A stretch of 25,020 bases of DNA from an uncultured Collinsella sp. Its GTDB lineage: Bacteria; Actinomycetota; Coriobacteriia; Coriobacteriales; Coriobacteriaceae. The position numbers were made by a program, and so were the translations under genes. The stretch lies in assembly GCA_900547805.1 (NCBI GenBank), contig URIE01000011.1, forward strand, positions 1 to 25,020. Direction: 5' to 3'. The notes beneath the pieces were generated by a model that searched no databases, had not been told where the DNA came from, and worked only from the letters and a program-made list of their open reading frames with translations. Shown piece after piece: positions 13,714 through 22,208 of this stretch (its first letter is position 1; each line of letters begins with the position of its first letter).

Positions 13714-16041
13714 ATGGCGGATTCTCAGATCCATGTCGCGCTGGCGGGTAACCCCAACTGCGGCAAGACCACGCTTTTCAACCTGATCACCGGCGCCAAC
13801 GGCTACGTTGGCAACTGGCCCGGCGTCACGGTTGAGAAAAAGGAAGCCAAGCTCCTAAGCGACAAGAACGTTACCATCACGGACCTCCCTGGCATCTACT
13901 CGCTTTCCCCCTACAGCCCCGAGGAGCAATGCTCGCGCGATTACCTCATGAGCGGCGAGCCCGATGTTGTCGTCCAAGTCGTCGATGCCACCAACCTCGA
14001 GCGTAACCTGTACCTGGCGCTTCAGGTCATCGAGACCGGCCTGCCCGTGGTCGTTGCCCTCAACATGGCCGACCTGGTCGAGAAGAACGGCGATAAGATC
14101 GACACGGACAAGCTTTCCAAGAAGCTCGGCTGCCCGGTCATGATGATCTCGGCCCTTAAGAACAAGGGCATCAAGGAGCTCTTCGATCAGGTTAAGCAGT
14201 CCGCTGCTTCCAAGGGCCAGGTACAGGAGCACAAGTTCGATTCTTCCATCGAGGATGTCCTGTCGCACATCGAGAACAACCTGCCGGCCAGCGTTCCCGC
14301 CAACAAGCGCCGCTACTATGCCGTCAAATTGTTCGAGCGCGATTCGGACGCCTGCAAGCTTATCAACCTCACCAAGGAGAAGGCCGCTCGCGTGGAAGAG
14401 CTGGTTGCCCAGTGCGAGCAGGATTGCGACGACGACGCTGAGTCCATCATTACGGGCGAGCGCTACGGCCTGATTGCCCACATCATTGACGAGTGCCTCA
14501 CCAAGGCTCCGGCCAAGATGAGCACCTCCGAGAAGATCGACCGCGTGGTTACCAACCGTATCCTGGGCCTGCCGATCTTTGTGGTCATCATGTTCTGCGT
14601 GTACTACATTGCCGTTTCTACCCTGGGCGGCACGGTGACCGACTTCACCAACGACCAGCTCTTTGGTACCGACGGTTGGTATGTGCTCGGCCAGGGTCGC
14701 GACGCCTACGACGCGGCCGTCGAGGCTGCGGGCGACAATGCCGACTCGGTCGACCCGGCACAGTACGGCCCCTATGTCCCGGGTATCACCACCATGGTGC
14801 ACGACGCCCTCGTGGCGGGCGGCACCGAGGACGGTGGCCTGGTCGATTCGCTGGTCTGCGACGGTATCGTCGGTGGCCTGGGTGCTATCTTCGGCTTCGT
14901 GCCGCAGATGTTCCTGCTGTTCGTGATGCTTTCCTTCTTGGAGGACTGCGGCTACATGGCCCGCGTCGCCTTCATCATGGACCGCGTGTTCCGCCGCTTT
15001 GGTCTGTCCGGTAAGTCCTTTATCCCCATGCTCGTGTCCTCGGGCTGCGGCGTCCCCGGCGTTATGGCTACCAAGACCATCGAGAACGAGAAGGACCGCC
15101 GCATGACGGTCATGACCACCACGTTCATCCCCTGCGGTGCCAAGCTGCCGATCATTGCCCTGCTCATGGGCTCCATCATCGGCGACTCTTCTACCACTGC
15201 CGCATGGATCAGCCCGCTCTTCTACTTCCTGGGCGTCTTTGCCGTTATCGCTTCGGGCCTCATGCTCAAGAAGACTAAGATCTTCGCCGGCCGTCCGACC
15301 CCGTTTGTTATGGAGCTTCCCGCCTACCACTTCCCGGCGATCCGCTCCTGGGCGCTGCACGTGTGGGAGCGCTGCTTCGCATTCATCAAGAAGGCCGGTA
15401 CGGTCATCTTTGCCTCTACCGTCGTGGTTTGGTTCCTGTCCAACTTTGGCAGCTACAACGGCGCCTTTGGCTTCCTGCCTGCCATGGACGGCATCCCCGA
15501 GGAGTTCATGGACTACTCCGTTCTCGCTATGCTGGGCAACCTGATCGCCTGGATCTTCGCGCCGCTCGGCTTTAGCACCTGGCAGGCAACCGCGCTGACC
15601 GTCTCTGGCCTTGTCGCCAAGGAGAACGTCGTCGCTACCGCTGGCTCGCTGCTGTCCGTTGCCGACGCCGCCGAGACCGACCCGAGCCTGTGGACCGCGT
15701 TTGCCGGTATGTTCCCCACCATGGGCGCTTGCGTGGCCTTCGGTGCCTTCAACCTGCTGTGCGCTCCGTGCTTTGCCGCTATGGGTACCATCCGCAACCA
15801 GATGGACTCCGGCAAGTGGACTGCGATCGCCATCGGCTACGAGTGCGCCTTCGCTTGGGTGATTGGCCTGCTCATCAACCAGTTCTACAACCTGATCGTA
15901 TTGGGTCAGTTTGGCTTCTGGACGGTTGTGGCCATCGTGCTGCTGGTTGCGATGCTCTTCCAGATCTTCCGTCCCATGCCCAAGCATGCATGGACCGATG
16001 AGGACGAGACCAACACTGCTTCCGCCGCAGTTTCCGCTTAA
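13714..16041 (+). CDS. feoB: FeoB, ferrous iron transporter with G-protein domain
   Basis: FeoB moves Fe2+ across the cytoplasmic membrane. The 775-residue protein begins with a GTPase domain: P-loop GNPNCGKTT (12-20), switch region VGNWPGVTVEKK, G3 DLPGIYSL and G4 NMAD. A helical insertion domain reaches to about residue 260, followed by the membrane part with two Gate/Nucleoside-recognition-like repeats. SSGCGVPGVMATKTI and the later LVAKENVVAT are conserved FeoB membrane motifs. A periplasmic-side insertion of about 60 residues (DGWYVLGQGRDAYDAAV..) follows the first membrane helix. GGAAGAAGG precedes ATG 13714. FeoA is encoded separately upstream and not fused. Confidence 0.97.
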   Translation: MADSQIHVALAGNPNCGKTTLFNLITGANGYVGNWPGVTVEKKEAKLLSDKNVTITDLPGIYSLSPYSPEEQCSRDYLMSGEPDVVVQVVDATNLERNLYLALQVIETGLPVVVALNMADLVEKNGDKIDTDKLSKKLGCPVMMISALKNKGIKELFDQVKQSAASKGQVQEHKFDSSIEDVLSHIENNLPASVPANKRRYYAVKLFERDSDACKLINLTKEKAARVEELVAQCEQDCDDDAESIITGERYGLIAHIIDECLTKAPAKMSTSEKIDRVVTNRILGLPIFVVIMFCVYYIAVSTLGGTVTDFTNDQLFGTDGWYVLGQGRDAYDAAVEAAGDNADSVDPAQYGPYVPGITTMVHDALVAGGTEDGGLVDSLVCDGIVGGLGAIFGFVPQMFLLFVMLSFLEDCGYMARVAFIMDRVFRRFGLSGKSFIPMLVSSGCGVPGVMATKTIENEKDRRMTVMTTTFIPCGAKLPIIALLMGSIIGDSSTTAAWISPLFYFLGVFAVIASGLMLKKTKIFAGRPTPFVMELPAYHFPAIRSWALHVWERCFAFIKKAGTVIFASTVVVWFLSNFGSYNGAFGFLPAMDGIPEEFMDYSVLAMLGNLIAWIFAPLGFSTWQATALTVSGLVAKENVVATAGSLLSVADAAETDPSLWTAFAGMFPTMGACVAFGAFNLLCAPCFAAMGTIRNQMDSGKWTAIAIGYECAFAWVIGLLINQFYNLIVLGQFGFWTVVAIVLLVAMLFQIFRPMPKHAWTDEDETNTASAAVSA

Positions 16042-16070
16042 GTCCGAATAAGGATTAACCCCTTTCCACG

Positions 16071-16103
16071 AGCCCGGGTGTCCCAGCGACACTCGGGCTT
16101 TTT
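16071..16103 (+). terminator. Terminator after feoB
   Basis: AGCCCGGGTGTC (16071-16082) pairs with GACACTCGGGCT (16088-16099) with one mismatch, followed by TTTTT. Confidence 0.92.
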
Positions 16104-16192
16104 GGTGGGGGAGATGTGGCGTTTCCGCAGATAAAACCGACCAAAATAAACCTGTCCCTTTTTGGTAGGTGGAGAATGGGGTAAAGTAAGTG

Positions 16193-16202
16193 GTGGTTAA
16201 CT
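16193..16202 (+). promoter_or_regulatory. Copy of the feo operator half-site before the FeoB-associated gene
   Basis: GTGGTTAACT here is identical to positions 13031-13040 in the right arm of the feo inverted repeat. It lies 15 bp upstream of the FeoB-associated start codon, next to its GAGGAGG site. No second arm is seen. A common regulator is possible, but the match is only 10 bp. Confidence 0.3.
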
Positions 16203-16216
16203 AGAGGAGGCTTGCT

Positions 16217-16417
16217 ATGGCACCTATCGATATTGTTGTACTGGCTGTTATCGGTATTGCGTTTGTCGCGGTATGCGTGCGCATCTACCGCAAGGGCACC
16301 TGCGCCGACTGCGCTCAGGGTGGCGTTTGCACGGGGCATTGCTCCAACAAAAAGACCTGTGCCGCGCTGAAAGGCGTCGACAAAATCGCCGAAGACCTGG
16401 GCCGCGGTATCAAGTAA
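16217..16417 (+). CDS. FeoB-associated Cys-rich membrane protein
   Basis: This 66-residue protein has one N-terminal transmembrane helix (IVVLAVIGIAFVAVCVRIY, about 6-24) followed by a Cys-rich tail with C29, C32, C38, C42 and C48 (CADCAQGGVCTGHC). That layout is the FeoB-associated Cys-rich membrane protein family found beside feoB. The cysteines may bind iron or an Fe-S cluster, and the family's function is not established. GAGGAGG lies 6 bases upstream of ATG 16217. It is separated from feoB by a terminator, so it probably has its own promoter in the 175-bp gap, where TAAAGT (16182-16187) is a possible -10. Confidence 0.9.
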   Translation: MAPIDIVVLAVIGIAFVAVCVRIYRKGTCADCAQGGVCTGHCSNKKTCAALKGVDKIAEDLGRGIK

Positions 16418-16431
16418 GGCCCGTCATCGAG

Positions 16432-16465
16432 GCGCCCCGCGGGCATCCGTTCGCGGGGCGCTTTG
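16432..16465 (+). terminator. Terminator after the FeoB-associated gene
   Basis: GCGCCCCGCG (16432-16441) pairs perfectly with CGCGGGGCGC (16452-16461) around a ten-base loop, followed by TTTG. Confidence 0.88.
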
Positions 16466-16520
16466 TGCATTTGGACGCGAGCGCGGCGAGTTGAAGAGTA
16501 ATTTTGGGTATCGTTAAATC

Positions 16521-16591
16521 AGTTGCGGTGAAATGCGGACTGTTTTGGCTGTCAAAGGCCTTATCTACTCCGTATTCCACCGCAACTTTTT
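16521..16591 (+). repeat. 67-bp hairpin repeat, copy 1, with T-run
   Basis: AGTTGCGGTGAAAT starts the left arm, and the right arm ends ATTCCACCGCAACT. The 20-nt arms (16521-16540 and 16568-16587) pair imperfectly around a 27-nt centre, and a TTTTT run follows. A second copy at 24930-24996 matches at 62 of 67 positions in the same orientation. This copy lies 10 bp beyond the kdpE stop codon, so it sits at the end of a minus-strand transcript although its T-run reads on the plus strand. Confidence 0.85.
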
Positions 16592-16601
16592 GTGGGGTGG
16601 G

Positions 16602-17306
16602 CTAGAGACGCTGCATGCGGTACCCGACACCCATGTGCGTCTGAATCATCTTGGGATGAGAGGGATCTGCCTCGATCTTCTTGCGCAGGGTGCGCATGAA
16701 CACGCGCAGGCTCGCCAGATCGCTGTCCCAGCTCGTGCCCCATATCTCGCGGGTGATGAAGGTGTGGGTGAGCACCTTGTCGACGTTTTTCGCCAGAAGG
16801 ACGAGCAATTTGTACTCGGTTGGGGTGAGCGAGAGCTCGCGTCCGTCTTTCGTCGCGTATCCCGCGGCGTAGTCGATATTCAGCGGACCGTTGTCGAACG
16901 TGCTCGCTTCTGTCGACTCGCTCGACGCCATCGAGGAGCGCCTCAAATTCGCACGGACGCGCGCGAGCAACTCATCCACAGAAAAGGGCTTGGTGAGGTA
17001 GTCGTCTGCCCCCGCGTCAAGTGCTGCAATCTTGTCGGAATCTTCGGTGCGCGCCGAAATGACGATAATGGGGACTGCCGACCAGCTTCGGATCTTCGTG
17101 ATGACCTCGATACCGTCAATGTCGGGAAGGCCGAGGTCGAGCATGATGAGGCTGGGGCCGTGCGACACCGCATCCATGATGGCGGCCTGGCCGTTGCAAA
17201 CCTTGCTCACGACATAGCCGTGGAGGTCAAGCGCGGTCGAAACGAGGTTTTGAACGGTCAGGTCATCTTCGACCAGGAGGATGCGTGGCTTAGCGGCATT
17301 ATTCAT
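16602..17306 (-). CDS. kdpE: KdpE, response regulator of the Kdp system (OmpR family)
   Basis: KdpE activates kdpFABC when phosphorylated by KdpD under potassium limitation or osmotic stress. The 234-residue protein has a receiver domain with acidic pair D14/D15, phospho-acceptor D57 in LIMLDLGLPDIDG and K106 in YLTKPFS. A winged-helix DNA-binding domain follows (LSLTPTEYKLLVLLAKN to SLRVFMRTLRKKIE and VGYRMQRL). ATG 17306 is the only start that begins directly before the receiver core, although the frame is open upstream to 17555. Its start overlaps the end of kdpD by 8 bp (ATGAATAA), giving translational coupling. Confidence 0.95.
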   Translation of the reverse strand: MNNAAKPRILLVEDDLTVQNLVSTALDLHGYVVSKVCNGQAAIMDAVSHGPSLIMLDLGLPDIDGIEVITKIRSWSAVPIIVISARTEDSDKIAALDAGADDYLTKPFSVDELLARVRANLRRSSMASSESTEASTFDNGPLNIDYAAGYATKDGRELSLTPTEYKLLVLLAKNVDKVLTHTFITREIWGTSWDSDLASLRVFMRTLRKKIEADPSHPKMIQTHMGVGYRMQRL

Positions 17307-20034
17307 GAATCTCGATCTCCTCGGCGGGCAGGGTAAAACGGAAGACGGCCCCATGGGGGTGGTTGTCGCGAATTTCGATGACGCCGCCATGCGCCTCCAC
17401 GATGGAGCGGCAGAGCGACAGCCCAAGGCCGATGCTTCGACGCGAATCCACGGGCCGCGTATTGCCTGAGGTAAAGAAGCGCTCAAAGATATGAGGCTTG
17501 TCGCAGTCTGCCACACCCGGCCCATCGTCTGCGACGTCCACCACGACAAACGCACCCTCGCGACGTGCGCTGATGGCGACAGTCGAGTCCTCGGGCGTGT
17601 ATTTGAAGGCGTTCATGATGAGATTCGTAAGCACCTGCATGATGAGATGGACGTCGATGCGTACCAGCAGGATGTCGTCAGTGTGCTCGATGGTGACGGC
17701 ACGTCCATGCGATGCTTGGGCGACATGGCTGAGGGCGGCCTCGATGACCTCGTCGATGAGCTCGGATGTTAAGTTGAGGCGAATGGTGCCGTCCTCGACG
17801 CGTGTGATGGCGAGGAGGTTCTCCACGGTATCGATAAGCCAGAGGGAATCGTCGTAGATGGCATCGGCGAGATCGCAGCGTTGTTCGAGGCTGAGCTTCT
17901 CGTCGCTCTTCCGAAGGATTGCCGCAGATCCGGATATAGCCGTGAGGGGTGTCCTCAAATCGTGACCGATGGAGCGCAAAAGGTTGGCGCGCAGCTGTTC
18001 GTTTTTCGCCAAGACCGCAGCCTCTTCGCGCTCTTGCGCCGCCTGGTCGCTTTCGAGCGCCAAGGCGCATTCACCTACGATAGATAGGACGATCGAATGC
18101 TCGAAGGCTTCGATCTCGCGCCCCTCCAGGGCGATGCCGATGACACCGAATACCTTGTCGCCGGTGCGAACCGCGAGGTAGAGACAGTGCGCCTCAGGCA
18201 GGGTCCGCGTGCTTGCGCCCGCGCGCTTGTTGTTGGTGTAGGTCCAGGTTGCAACGGCGCGCTCGTAGTCGGTGAACAGCGACGCGGATCGGTTTTCGGT
18301 GCCGGCGGACTCATAGAGCGTCTTGCCGAGCGTGCCGTGTTCGGCGGTGTAGAAGACCACGTCGAGTTTTAGCAGTTTGATGAGTTGGTTCATGGTGACG
18401 CGGGCGCACTCCTCCGCGCTATGGGCTTGCTGCAAGAGCTGGTTCGTTTCGAGGAGTACGCGCGTTTTGAATGCGTTCTCGGCGGAGGTACGGGCGTTGT
18501 CGGCGATGCGCGCAGTTAACTCGCCGGCGACCATAGCGGTAGCGAACATGATGCCGAACGTGACCAGATAGCTTCGGTCGTAGCTGGCGAGCGAAAACAG
18601 AGGCGTGACGAAGCAGAAGTTGTAAAGCACTACAGAGAGTACGCTCGATACGATCGTGCAGATACGCCCCGTCGTGGTGACGGCGGTCAGCAGGGCCGTG
18701 AGGATATAGAGGGATATGATGCTGGAATCGGCAAATCCCAGATGGCGGAAAGCCGTGCCGATCGCCGTGGCGACAAGAGAGAGGGCCAACGTGCGAAGCG
18801 CGTCTCGGCTGCTGGGCGGCTGCAGGGCGAGCGCACGGCGGTGTCCTTTGGGCCGGGAGGGCGGAGTCGACTGGTCTGGAATGATGTAAATGTCGAGGTT
18901 CGGGGCGAATGTTATGAGCTGTTCTACGAGAGATTTGCGGCCGAAGAGGGCCTGACGGACGCTGCTGCGCTCGCCCGTGCGCCCCATGACGATCTTCGAA
19001 ATACCCGACAGGCGTGCGAACTCGGAGATCTGAAACGCGATGTCGTCGCCATAGACGGTTTCCATATGTGCTCCGAGCTGCTCGGCTAGGGCGATATTGG
19101 CTGCAAGCTTGGCGCGCTCATTATCGCTCATGGCTTGCGTGCGTGGGCTCTCTACGAACAGGGCGACGAGCTCGCTGTGAAACGCTTTCGCCATGCGTGC
19201 GGCGGCACGGACAATGCGGGGATTGGTCGGCGCCGGGGAGACACAGACTAAGATACGCTCCCTGGTGTAATAGTCACGGTTTCCCAGCACGCGTGCGGCG
19301 TCTGTGAGGCGGCCGGTGCGATCGGCGCAGCGGCGCAGCGCGATTTCTCGGAGTGCGGTGAGGTTCTCGACGGTAAAAAAATGCTGTTGCGCTCGGTCGG
19401 CTTGCGCGGGACGGTAGACGAGGCCGGCGCGAAGGCGCTCAAGTAGGTCTTCGGGCTCTATGTCGACGAGCTCGACCTGGTCGGCATCATCGAAGATACG
19501 GTCGGGGATTCGTTCGCTCACGACAACGCCGGTGATGGATGCAACCATGTCGTTTAGGCTCTCGATATGCTGAACGTTCACGGTCGTATAGACGTCGATG
19601 CCCGCATGTAGAAGTTCCTCGACGTCTCGATAGCGTTTGTCGTGGCGAGACCCCGGCGCATTCGTATGGGCGAGCTCGTCGACAAGGATGAGCTGAGGGG
19701 CGCGTTCGATAGCCGCATCTAGATCGAACTCGCTGAGCACAATGTCGTTGTGCTCGATGAGTTTACAGGGTACGTTCTCAAGCCCTTGTGCAAGATGGGC
19801 AGTTGCCGGACGTTCGTGCGGCTCGATGTATCCCGCGACGACGTCGACACCTCGCCGCTTGGCGGCGTGGGCGGCTTGAAGCATCGCATAGGTTTTGCCT
19901 GCGCCAGCAGCGTAGCCAAAGAAAATCTTGAGGTGTCCCCGGCTGGTTCGAGCGTCATCGGCGACCTCGTCTTTCTCAATTGCCTTGAGGATGAGGTCTG
20001 GATTGACGCGAGTGTCCGATGCGTCGCGCTGCAT
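17299..20034 (-). CDS. kdpD: KdpD, potassium-sensing histidine kinase
   Basis: KdpD is the membrane sensor kinase for KdpE. The 911-residue protein has the full domain set: N-terminal KdpD domain with Walker A GYAAGAGKT (40-48) and VDELAHTNAPG (118-128), a universal-stress-like domain (about 260-386), four membrane helices (about 414-510), a GAF-like region (about 530-650), HisKA with H691 in SIGHDLRTPLTA, and an ATPase with NAFKYTP, DDGPGV and IGLGLSLCRSI. ATG 20034 is chosen because AGAAAGG lies about 7 bases upstream; the frame is open to 20088 but unsupported. The SxSx20FTAxY signature reported for c-di-AMP-binding KdpD is not intact here (SPAP, then LVALF). It is divergent from kdpF, unlike the downstream kdpDE arrangement of E. 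coli. Confidence 0.95.
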   Translation of the reverse strand: MQRDASDTRVNPDLILKAIEKDEVADDARTSRGHLKIFFGYAAGAGKTYAMLQAAHAAKRRGVDVVAGYIEPHERPATAHLAQGLENVPCKLIEHNDIVLSEFDLDAAIERAPQLILVDELAHTNAPGSRHDKRYRDVEELLHAGIDVYTTVNVQHIESLNDMVASITGVVVSERIPDRIFDDADQVELVDIEPEDLLERLRAGLVYRPAQADRAQQHFFTVENLTALREIALRRCADRTGRLTDAARVLGNRDYYTRERILVCVSPAPTNPRIVRAAARMAKAFHSELVALFVESPRTQAMSDNERAKLAANIALAEQLGAHMETVYGDDIAFQISEFARLSGISKIVMGRTGERSSVRQALFGRKSLVEQLITFAPNLDIYIIPDQSTPPSRPKGHRRALALQPPSSRDALRTLALSLVATAIGTAFRHLGFADSSIISLYILTALLTAVTTTGRICTIVSSVLSVVLYNFCFVTPLFSLASYDRSYLVTFGIMFATAMVAGELTARIADNARTSAENAFKTRVLLETNQLLQQAHSAEECARVTMNQLIKLLKLDVVFYTAEHGTLGKTLYESAGTENRSASLFTDYERAVATWTYTNNKRAGASTRTLPEAHCLYLAVRTGDKVFGVIGIALEGREIEAFEHSIVLSIVGECALALESDQAAQEREEAAVLAKNEQLRANLLRSIGHDLRTPLTAISGSAAILRKSDEKLSLEQRCDLADAIYDDSLWLIDTVENLLAITRVEDGTIRLNLTSELIDEVIEAALSHVAQASHGRAVTIEHTDDILLVRIDVHLIMQVLTNLIMNAFKYTPEDSTVAISARREGAFVVVDVADDGPGVADCDKPHIFERFFTSGNTRPVDSRRSIGLGLSLCRSIVEAHGGVIEIRDNHPHGAVFRFTLPAEEIEIHE

Positions 20035-20146
20035 AGCGTAGCCTTTCTGAAACGTTGTCCATGCGTGCATACGCGGTGAGGAAGCCACTGTATGCTCGCG
20101 AAGGTCGAGTATAGGCGCACTGCAGCCGCAATAGTGCTTTCTACCT

Positions 20147-20189
20147 GCATCTTTACGGCATCTTAAGGACGTGAGCCCCGGCCCTCACG
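20147..20189 (+). promoter_or_regulatory. kdp control region: 11-bp-spaced direct repeats and a leader hairpin
   Basis: GCATCTT occurs at 20147-20153 and 20158-20164, exactly one helical turn apart, the arrangement used by tandem OmpR-family regulators such as KdpE. CGTGAG (20170-20175) pairs with CTCACG (20184-20189), followed by CCTCTTT, a possible leader hairpin. The whole 245-bp gap (20035-20279) separates divergent kdpD and kdpF and must hold both promoters, but no clear -35/-10 pair stands out. The KdpE assignment is inference. Confidence 0.45.
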
Positions 20190-20279
20190 CCTCTTTAATC
20201 CCTAGAAGCGTTTACTGTCCCCAGACGCTTGCGAGAGCAGGCGTCCGAGACATCGGACCGCGCGTGAAAGGGGCGGTAA

Positions 20280-20366
20280 ATGGACATCCTCATTCCCATC
20301 ATCGGAGTCGTCTGCATTGGACTCCTTATCTATTACATCTACATTCTGATGAGGAGTGATTCGTAA
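20280..20366 (+). CDS. kdpF: KdpF, small membrane subunit of the Kdp ATPase
   Basis: A 28-codon gene begins with ATG 20280. It encodes MDILIPIIGVVCIGLLIYY followed by IYILMRSDS, a single transmembrane helix with a short polar tail. Length and position just before kdpA match KdpF (29 residues in E. coli), which stabilises the KdpFABC complex. AAAGGGG lies about 6 bases upstream. The stop codon is 3 bp before kdpA. Confidence 0.9.
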   Translation: MDILIPIIGVVCIGLLIYYIYILMRSDS

Positions 20367-20369
20367 ACT

Positions 20370-22193
20370 ATGGACGCTGCAATTCAGTACATCTTGTACT
20401 TTGCCGTGCTCGTCGTCCTGGCCGTTCCGCTCGGTCGGTTCATAGCCCATATCATGGATGGTGAGCATACGTTCCTGTCGCCTGTGATTGCTCCTGTGGA
20501 GCGTGGCGTCTATCGTCTGCTTCGCATCGACGCGGCAGAGCAGATGGGGTGTAGGCGCTATCTGGCGAGCGTGCTGGTCTTTTCGGGGATCGGCCTCGTG
20601 GCTCTTGTGGCACTCCAGGTGCTTCAGTCCTTCTTGCCAGGCAATCCCCAGCACCTGTCGGGTGTGTCATGGGACTTGTCGTTCAATACGGCTGTTTCTT
20701 TCATAACCAACACTAACTGGCAATCCTATTCCGGTGAGACCACCCTGTCCTACTTTGTGCAGTTCATGGGTCTCACCGTGCAAAACTTCTTGTCCGCCGG
20801 CACCGGTATTGCGGTCATGTTCGCGCTCATCCGCGGTTTCCGTCAGGTCAAGGAGCAGGGTTTGGGTTCCTTCTGGGTTGACCTCACCCGCACCGTTTTG
20901 TATGTGCTCATCCCGCTGAACCTCGTGTTCGGCATCTGCCTGGCTGCCGGTGGCGTTATCTCCAATTTTCAGCCGGCTCAGAAGGCTGAGCTCGTAGAGC
21001 CTGTCGCTGTCCAGCCTAATGCAGACGGCGGTTGGAGCGTCATCGACGGCGCCCAGATCGAGGGCGACACGGTCAAGGTTGACGGCAAGGTTGTCGAGGG
21101 CGCCCGCGTGGTCACCGAGCAGTTTTTGCCCCAGGGTCCTGCGGCCAGCCAGGTTGCCATCAAACAGTCCGGCACCAACGGCGGCGGCTTCTTCGGCGCG
21201 AACTCTGCGCATCCGTATGAGAATCCCAATGCCTTCACCAACATCATCGAGATGACCAGCTTGCTGCTGATTCCGGTCGCCTGCTGCTTCACCTTCGGCA
21301 TCGGTGTCAAGAATGCCAGGCAGGGCAAGGCCATCTTCGCGGCGATGCTTATCCTGCTCGTGGTCTTTACCGGCATTATCGCCGTTAACGAGCATATGGG
21401 TACGCCGCAGCTGGCAGACGGCGGCGCGGTCAACATCGAGATGACCGATGGCCAGGCGGGCGGCAACATGGAGGGCAAGGAGAGCCGCTTTGGCATCGCC
21501 TCCTCTTCCACCTGGTCCGCTTTCACGACGGCTGCTTCCAACGGCTCGGTCAACTCCATGCACGACTCCTACACCCCGCTCGGCGGGTTTGTCCAGATGC
21601 TCCAGATAGCGCTGGGCGAGGTGGTGTTCGGCGGCGTTGGCTGCGGCCTGTACGGCATGATCGGCTTCGCCATCCTCACGGTGTTTATTGCCGGCCTTAT
21701 GGTCGGCCGCACGCCCGAGTTCCTGGGCAAGAAGATCGAGCCGACCGAGATGCGCTGGGCGGTGGTTCTGTGTCTCGCCACCCCGTTCGCCATTCTGGTG
21801 AGCTCCGCTATCGCCTGCATGGTGCCCGGTCTTGTCGACCAACTCAACAACGGCGGGGCGCATGGCTTCTCCGAGGTCCTGTATACCCTTACTTCGGCTG
21901 GCGGCAACAACGGCTCCTCATTTGCCGGCATGAACTGCAACATCCCGTGGATCAACGTGCTGCTGGGTATCGAGATGCTGTTCGCGCGGTTCCTGCCGAT
22001 TGCGGGCACGCTCGCCATCGCAGGTTCGCTGGCCGGGAAGGGCAAGGTCGCCGAGGGCGCCGGTACGCTTTCCACCACCAATGCCATGTTCGTGTTCCTG
22101 CTGGTATTCGTCGTTCTGCTGATTGGCGCCCTGAGCTTCCTCCCGGCGTTGGCGCTTGGTCCCGTTGCCGAATTCTTCCAGATGGTTGCGTAA
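20370..22193 (+). CDS. kdpA: KdpA, potassium-translocating subunit
   Basis: KdpA forms the K+ selectivity filter of the high-affinity uptake pump. The 607-residue membrane protein shows the filter-region segments of the superfamily: FITNTNWQSYSGETT, SGTNGGGFFGANSAHPYENP and LTSAGGNNGSSFAGM. MEGKESRFG and EVVFGGVGCGLYGM are further KdpA signatures. It is about 50 residues longer than E. coli KdpA. The extra length is mainly an insertion near residues 205-250 before QGPAASQVAIK, in a predicted extracellular loop. That insertion contains KVDGKVV, which also occurs in KdpC. GAGGAG lies 14-19 bases upstream, at the end of kdpF, so the genes are coupled. Confidence 0.96.
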   Translation: MDAAIQYILYFAVLVVLAVPLGRFIAHIMDGEHTFLSPVIAPVERGVYRLLRIDAAEQMGCRRYLASVLVFSGIGLVALVALQVLQSFLPGNPQHLSGVSWDLSFNTAVSFITNTNWQSYSGETTLSYFVQFMGLTVQNFLSAGTGIAVMFALIRGFRQVKEQGLGSFWVDLTRTVLYVLIPLNLVFGICLAAGGVISNFQPAQKAELVEPVAVQPNADGGWSVIDGAQIEGDTVKVDGKVVEGARVVTEQFLPQGPAASQVAIKQSGTNGGGFFGANSAHPYENPNAFTNIIEMTSLLLIPVACCFTFGIGVKNARQGKAIFAAMLILLVVFTGIIAVNEHMGTPQLADGGAVNIEMTDGQAGGNMEGKESRFGIASSSTWSAFTTAASNGSVNSMHDSYTPLGGFVQMLQIALGEVVFGGVGCGLYGMIGFAILTVFIAGLMVGRTPEFLGKKIEPTEMRWAVVLCLATPFAILVSSAIACMVPGLVDQLNNGGAHGFSEVLYTLTSAGGNNGSSFAGMNCNIPWINVLLGIEMLFARFLPIAGTLAIAGSLAGKGKVAEGAGTLSTTNAMFVFLLVFVVLLIGALSFLPALALGPVAEFFQMVA

Positions 22194-22208
22194 AGGAGTC
22201 GCAGATTT

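Noticed and set aside
13855..16092. 745-codon minus-strand open frame
   Set aside because: Antisense to feoB, His/Gly/Val-rich shadow translation without ribosome binding site or known domain.
20035..20279. c-di-AMP (ydaO-type) riboswitch before kdpF
   Set aside because: The leader is structured, but the conserved ydaO core segments were not recognised.
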